From positions 1-6,013 of the forward strand of contig NZ_CAJPOU010000071.1 of assembly GCF_905372335.1 (NCBI RefSeq): a stretch of 6,013 bases of DNA, in the 5' to 3' direction. Positions within the stretch are counted from its first letter, which is position 1, and every line of letters begins with the position of its first letter. Made by a program: the position numbers and the translations under genes. This document shows, one piece after another, positions 4,692 through 6,013 of the stretch. Origin of the DNA: Streptococcus sp. A12. Lineage in GTDB: Bacteria; Bacillota; Bacilli; Lactobacillales; Streptococcaceae. The notes under the pieces were generated by a model, which saw only the letters and a list, made by a program, of their open reading frames with translations, was not told where the DNA came from and ran no database searches.

Positions 4692-5837
4692 TTATAAATC
4701 ATCCAAGGCATCTTTAACCTTATCAAAGAAGCCTTTTTTCTTTGGATTGACCTTCAAATCACTTGCTTCCGCAAATGCACGAAGGGCTTCTTTTTGCTTG
4801 TCATTTAGACCTGTTGGTGTCACCACATTAACAGATACATATTGATCTCCTACAGAGCCTCCACGCAAGCTTGGTGCTCCTTTACCGCGGAGGCGGAATT
4901 TCTTACCTGTCTGGGTTCCTTCAGGGATGACCAAGTCAACATCGCCGTGAACCGTTGGAACATGGACCGTATCCCCAAGAGCAGCCTGAACAACGTTCAA
5001 GTTCAATTTATAGTAGATGGTTGATCCATCACGCTCAAATTTGTCGCTCGGCTCAACGTTGACCACCACATAGAGATCTCCGTATGGCCCTCCATTAAAT
5101 CCAGCTTCTCCTTGACCAGAGAGGCGGATTTGTTGACCTGTTTCAACCCCAGCAGGGATTTTCACATTGACACTGTGGGCTTGCTTCTCGTGACCAGTCC
5201 CATGACAGGTTGTACAAGGATCTTTAATTTCTTTACCGCGTCCATGACAGACATCACAGGTGATTTGACGGCGCATCATCCCAAGCGGGGTTTGCGTATC
5301 CACATTGATAACCCCAGAACCATGACAACGTCCACAAGTTACAGGGCTCGTTCCTGGCTTAGCACCAGTCCCATCACATGTCCGACAGCTAGCTTCCCGA
5401 TGGTACTTGACTTCCTTCTCAGTTCCAAAGATGGCTTCTTCAAATTTGAGGTTTACGCGGTACTGAAGATCATCTCCCTGACGTGGAGCATTCGGATTGC
5501 GGCTTGCACCGCCACCTCCAAAGAAGCTTGAGAAAATGTCCTCAAAACCACCAAAGCCAGTGCCATTAAAACCACCGAAACCACCAGCTCCGCCACCGAA
5601 GCCACCAAAACCACCGTTGGCTCCTGCAGCACCATATTGGTCGTAAGCCGCCCGCTTTTGTTCATCGCTCAAAGTCTCATAAGCTTCTTGAACTTCCTTG
5701 TACTTTTCCTCAGCACCAGGCTCCTTGTTGATATCTGGGTGATATTTTTTAGATAATTTCCGATAGGCTTTCTTGATCTCATCCTGAGATGCATTCTTTG
5801 AAACGCCCAAACGGTCATAAAATTCAGTATTGTTCAT
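4692..5837 (-). CDS. dnaJ: Chaperone protein DnaJ (Hsp40)
   Basis: This cytosolic co-chaperone of 381 aa delivers unfolded protein to DnaK and stimulates its ATPase, working with GrpE. All type I DnaJ regions are present. The J domain (1-70) has the HPD motif at 33-35. The Gly/Phe-rich linker runs from about 71 to 112. The zinc domain has four CxxCxGxG repeats: CRTCDGTG (151), CGRCHGSG (168), CDVCHGRG (194) and CTTCHGTG (208). The substrate-binding C-terminal domains follow to about 350. The ATG at 5837 gives the conserved streptococcal start MNNTEFYDRLG. Oddly, no Shine-Dalgarno is visible in the 20 nt before it (CTTAGTATCTTGT precedes the ATG), and a long hairpin ends 12 nt upstream. No CIRCE or CtsR operator is seen in the 176 nt present, so heat-shock control would have to come from an upstream promoter, perhaps read-through from dnaK (outside the window). 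Confidence 0.97.
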   Translation of the reverse strand: MNNTEFYDRLGVSKNASQDEIKKAYRKLSKKYHPDINKEPGAEEKYKEVQEAYETLSDEQKRAAYDQYGAAGANGGFGGFGGGAGGFGGFNGTGFGGFEDIFSSFFGGGGASRNPNAPRQGDDLQYRVNLKFEEAIFGTEKEVKYHREASCRTCDGTGAKPGTSPVTCGRCHGSGVINVDTQTPLGMMRRQITCDVCHGRGKEIKDPCTTCHGTGHEKQAHSVNVKIPAGVETGQQIRLSGQGEAGFNGGPYGDLYVVVNVEPSDKFERDGSTIYYKLNLNVVQAALGDTVHVPTVHGDVDLVIPEGTQTGKKFRLRGKGAPSLRGGSVGDQYVSVNVVTPTGLNDKQKEALRAFAEASDLKVNPKKKGFFDKVKDALDDL

Positions 5838-5849
5838 ACAAGATACTAA

Positions 5850-5953
5850 GAGCGAACAGAAAGCGACTGAAATTTAGGAAACCGACAAGAAATCCTGATT
5901 TCTTAGGCGGTTTATCTAATTTCCAAGCTTTCCGCTCGGGTTCAATTCCCCGA
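5850..5953 (-). promoter_or_regulatory. Long structured RNA leader upstream of dnaJ (candidate cis-regulator or ncRNA)
   Basis: In plus-strand coordinates one nested stem runs from 5850 to 5937. The arms are GAGCG/CGCTC (5850-5854 with 5933-5937), GAAAGC/GCTTTC (5859-5864 with 5927-5932), GAAATT/AATTTC (5869-5874 with 5918-5923), AG/CT, AAACCG/CGGTTT (5879-5884 with 5908-5913) and AAGAAAT/ATTTCTT (5887-5893 with 5898-5904), with a CCTG loop. That is about 32 pairs with small internal loops. A second hairpin TCGGG/CCCGA (5936-5940 with 5949-5953) competes for its base. No T run follows on either strand, so it does not look like a terminator. It probably lies in the dnaJ mRNA leader. I match it to no known family. 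Confidence 0.5.
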
Positions 5954-6013
5954 ACACTCTTTGTTCCTTTCTATAATTTTCATGTACATCTTTAGAGGAT
6001 GTTTTCTATACTT
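5954..6013. other. Upstream spacer of dnaJ, no gene seen
   Basis: No convincing ORF or promoter is visible. On the minus strand AAAGGA (complement of 5965-5970) sits 7 nt before a GTG (5955-5957) that opens a 13-codon frame ending at TAG 5916-5918 inside the hairpin region. ACATC/GATGT (5986-5990 with 5998-6002) can form a 5-bp hairpin followed on the plus strand by TTTTCTATACTT, a poor terminator at best. A TATAGA near the right edge on the minus strand could be a -10 whose -35 lies outside the window. Confidence 0.3.

Noticed and set aside
5112..5531. 139-codon plus-strand frame inside dnaJ, and the 146-codon plus-strand frame inside pyrD (1981-2421)
   Set aside because: Both lie opposite well-identified conserved genes and have no promoter or domain support; they are reverse-strand shadows.
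5490..5640. Apparent CCACCAAA-type tandem repeat
   Set aside because: It is the codon pattern of the Gly/Phe-rich linker of DnaJ on the other strand.
5850..5937. Miniature mobile element (BOX, RUP or MITE-like) explanation for the dnaJ leader hairpin
   Set aside because: No target-site duplication, no resemblance to the BOX or RUP sequences I know, and no second copy in the window; a genome-wide copy search would settle it.
5936..5953. tRNA T-arm-like sequence on the plus strand (TCGGG, TTCAATTC, CCCGA)
   Set aside because: With the 5-bp stem paired the loop is 8 nt rather than 7, and no D-arm, anticodon arm or matching acceptor stem can be drawn around it.
5971..5977. TATAAT on the plus strand (and TATAGA on the minus strand) upstream of dnaJ
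   Set aside because: No -35-like hexamer lies 16-18 nt away on either strand and there is no extended TG motif.
5838..6013. CIRCE or CtsR heat-shock operators, and a PurR-type CCGAAC box (5950-5955)
   Set aside because: No TTAGCACTC/GAGTGCTAA inverted pair and no tandem GGTCAAA is present; the CCGAAC match has the wrong flanks (CC before, ACT after) and lies far from a usable promoter.

Overview
The window looks like the core chromosome of a viridans-type Streptococcus (mitis/sanguinis/parasanguinis neighbourhood). The evidence is a moderately low GC content, AGGAG-type ribosome binding sites, TTGACA/TATAAT-type promoters, and four housekeeping proteins with typical streptococcal sequences: a cytosolic MsrAB fusion, class 1A PyrD, NADP-type GdhA, and DnaJ beginning MNNTEFYDRLG. 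No mobile element, phage gene, CRISPR array, rRNA or tRNA was found.

Layout from left to right. Positions 1-206 hold the 5' part of a small membrane-protein gene (minus strand) that runs off the left edge. It lies directly downstream of msrAB (241-1176, minus), which has its own sigma-A promoter at 1233-1261. Next comes a terminator (about 1272-1306), then a 28-codon small ORF with a near-perfect Shine-Dalgarno (1321-1407, minus), then an unrecognised ~109-aa helical protein (1458-1787, minus). pyrD (1939-2874, minus) has a terminator just beyond it and an extended -10 promoter at 2906-2914. The pyrD/gdhA divergent gap (2875-3250) holds two overlapping divergent promoters, a possible 51-aa ORF (2930-3085, plus), a perfect CodY operator (3093-3107), the gdhA promoter (3119-3147) and a structured gdhA leader. 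gdhA (3251-4597, plus) converges on dnaJ (4692-5837, minus), with two stacked terminators between them. Upstream of dnaJ, 5838-6013 contains a long imperfect hairpin and no convincing promoter.

Functions. The genes are mostly independent units: methionine sulfoxide repair (MsrAB), pyrimidine synthesis (PyrD), ammonia assimilation (GdhA, probably repressed by CodY when branched-chain amino acids are plentiful) and protein folding (DnaJ with DnaK/GrpE). None of these is novel. The parts most worth a second look are the short elements: the 28-aa peptide ORF, the dnaJ leader hairpin together with the missing dnaJ Shine-Dalgarno, the gdhA leader with a reading frame that overlaps the gdhA start, and the overlapping divergent promoters upstream of pyrD. 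I see no clear evidence of an undescribed multi-gene system.
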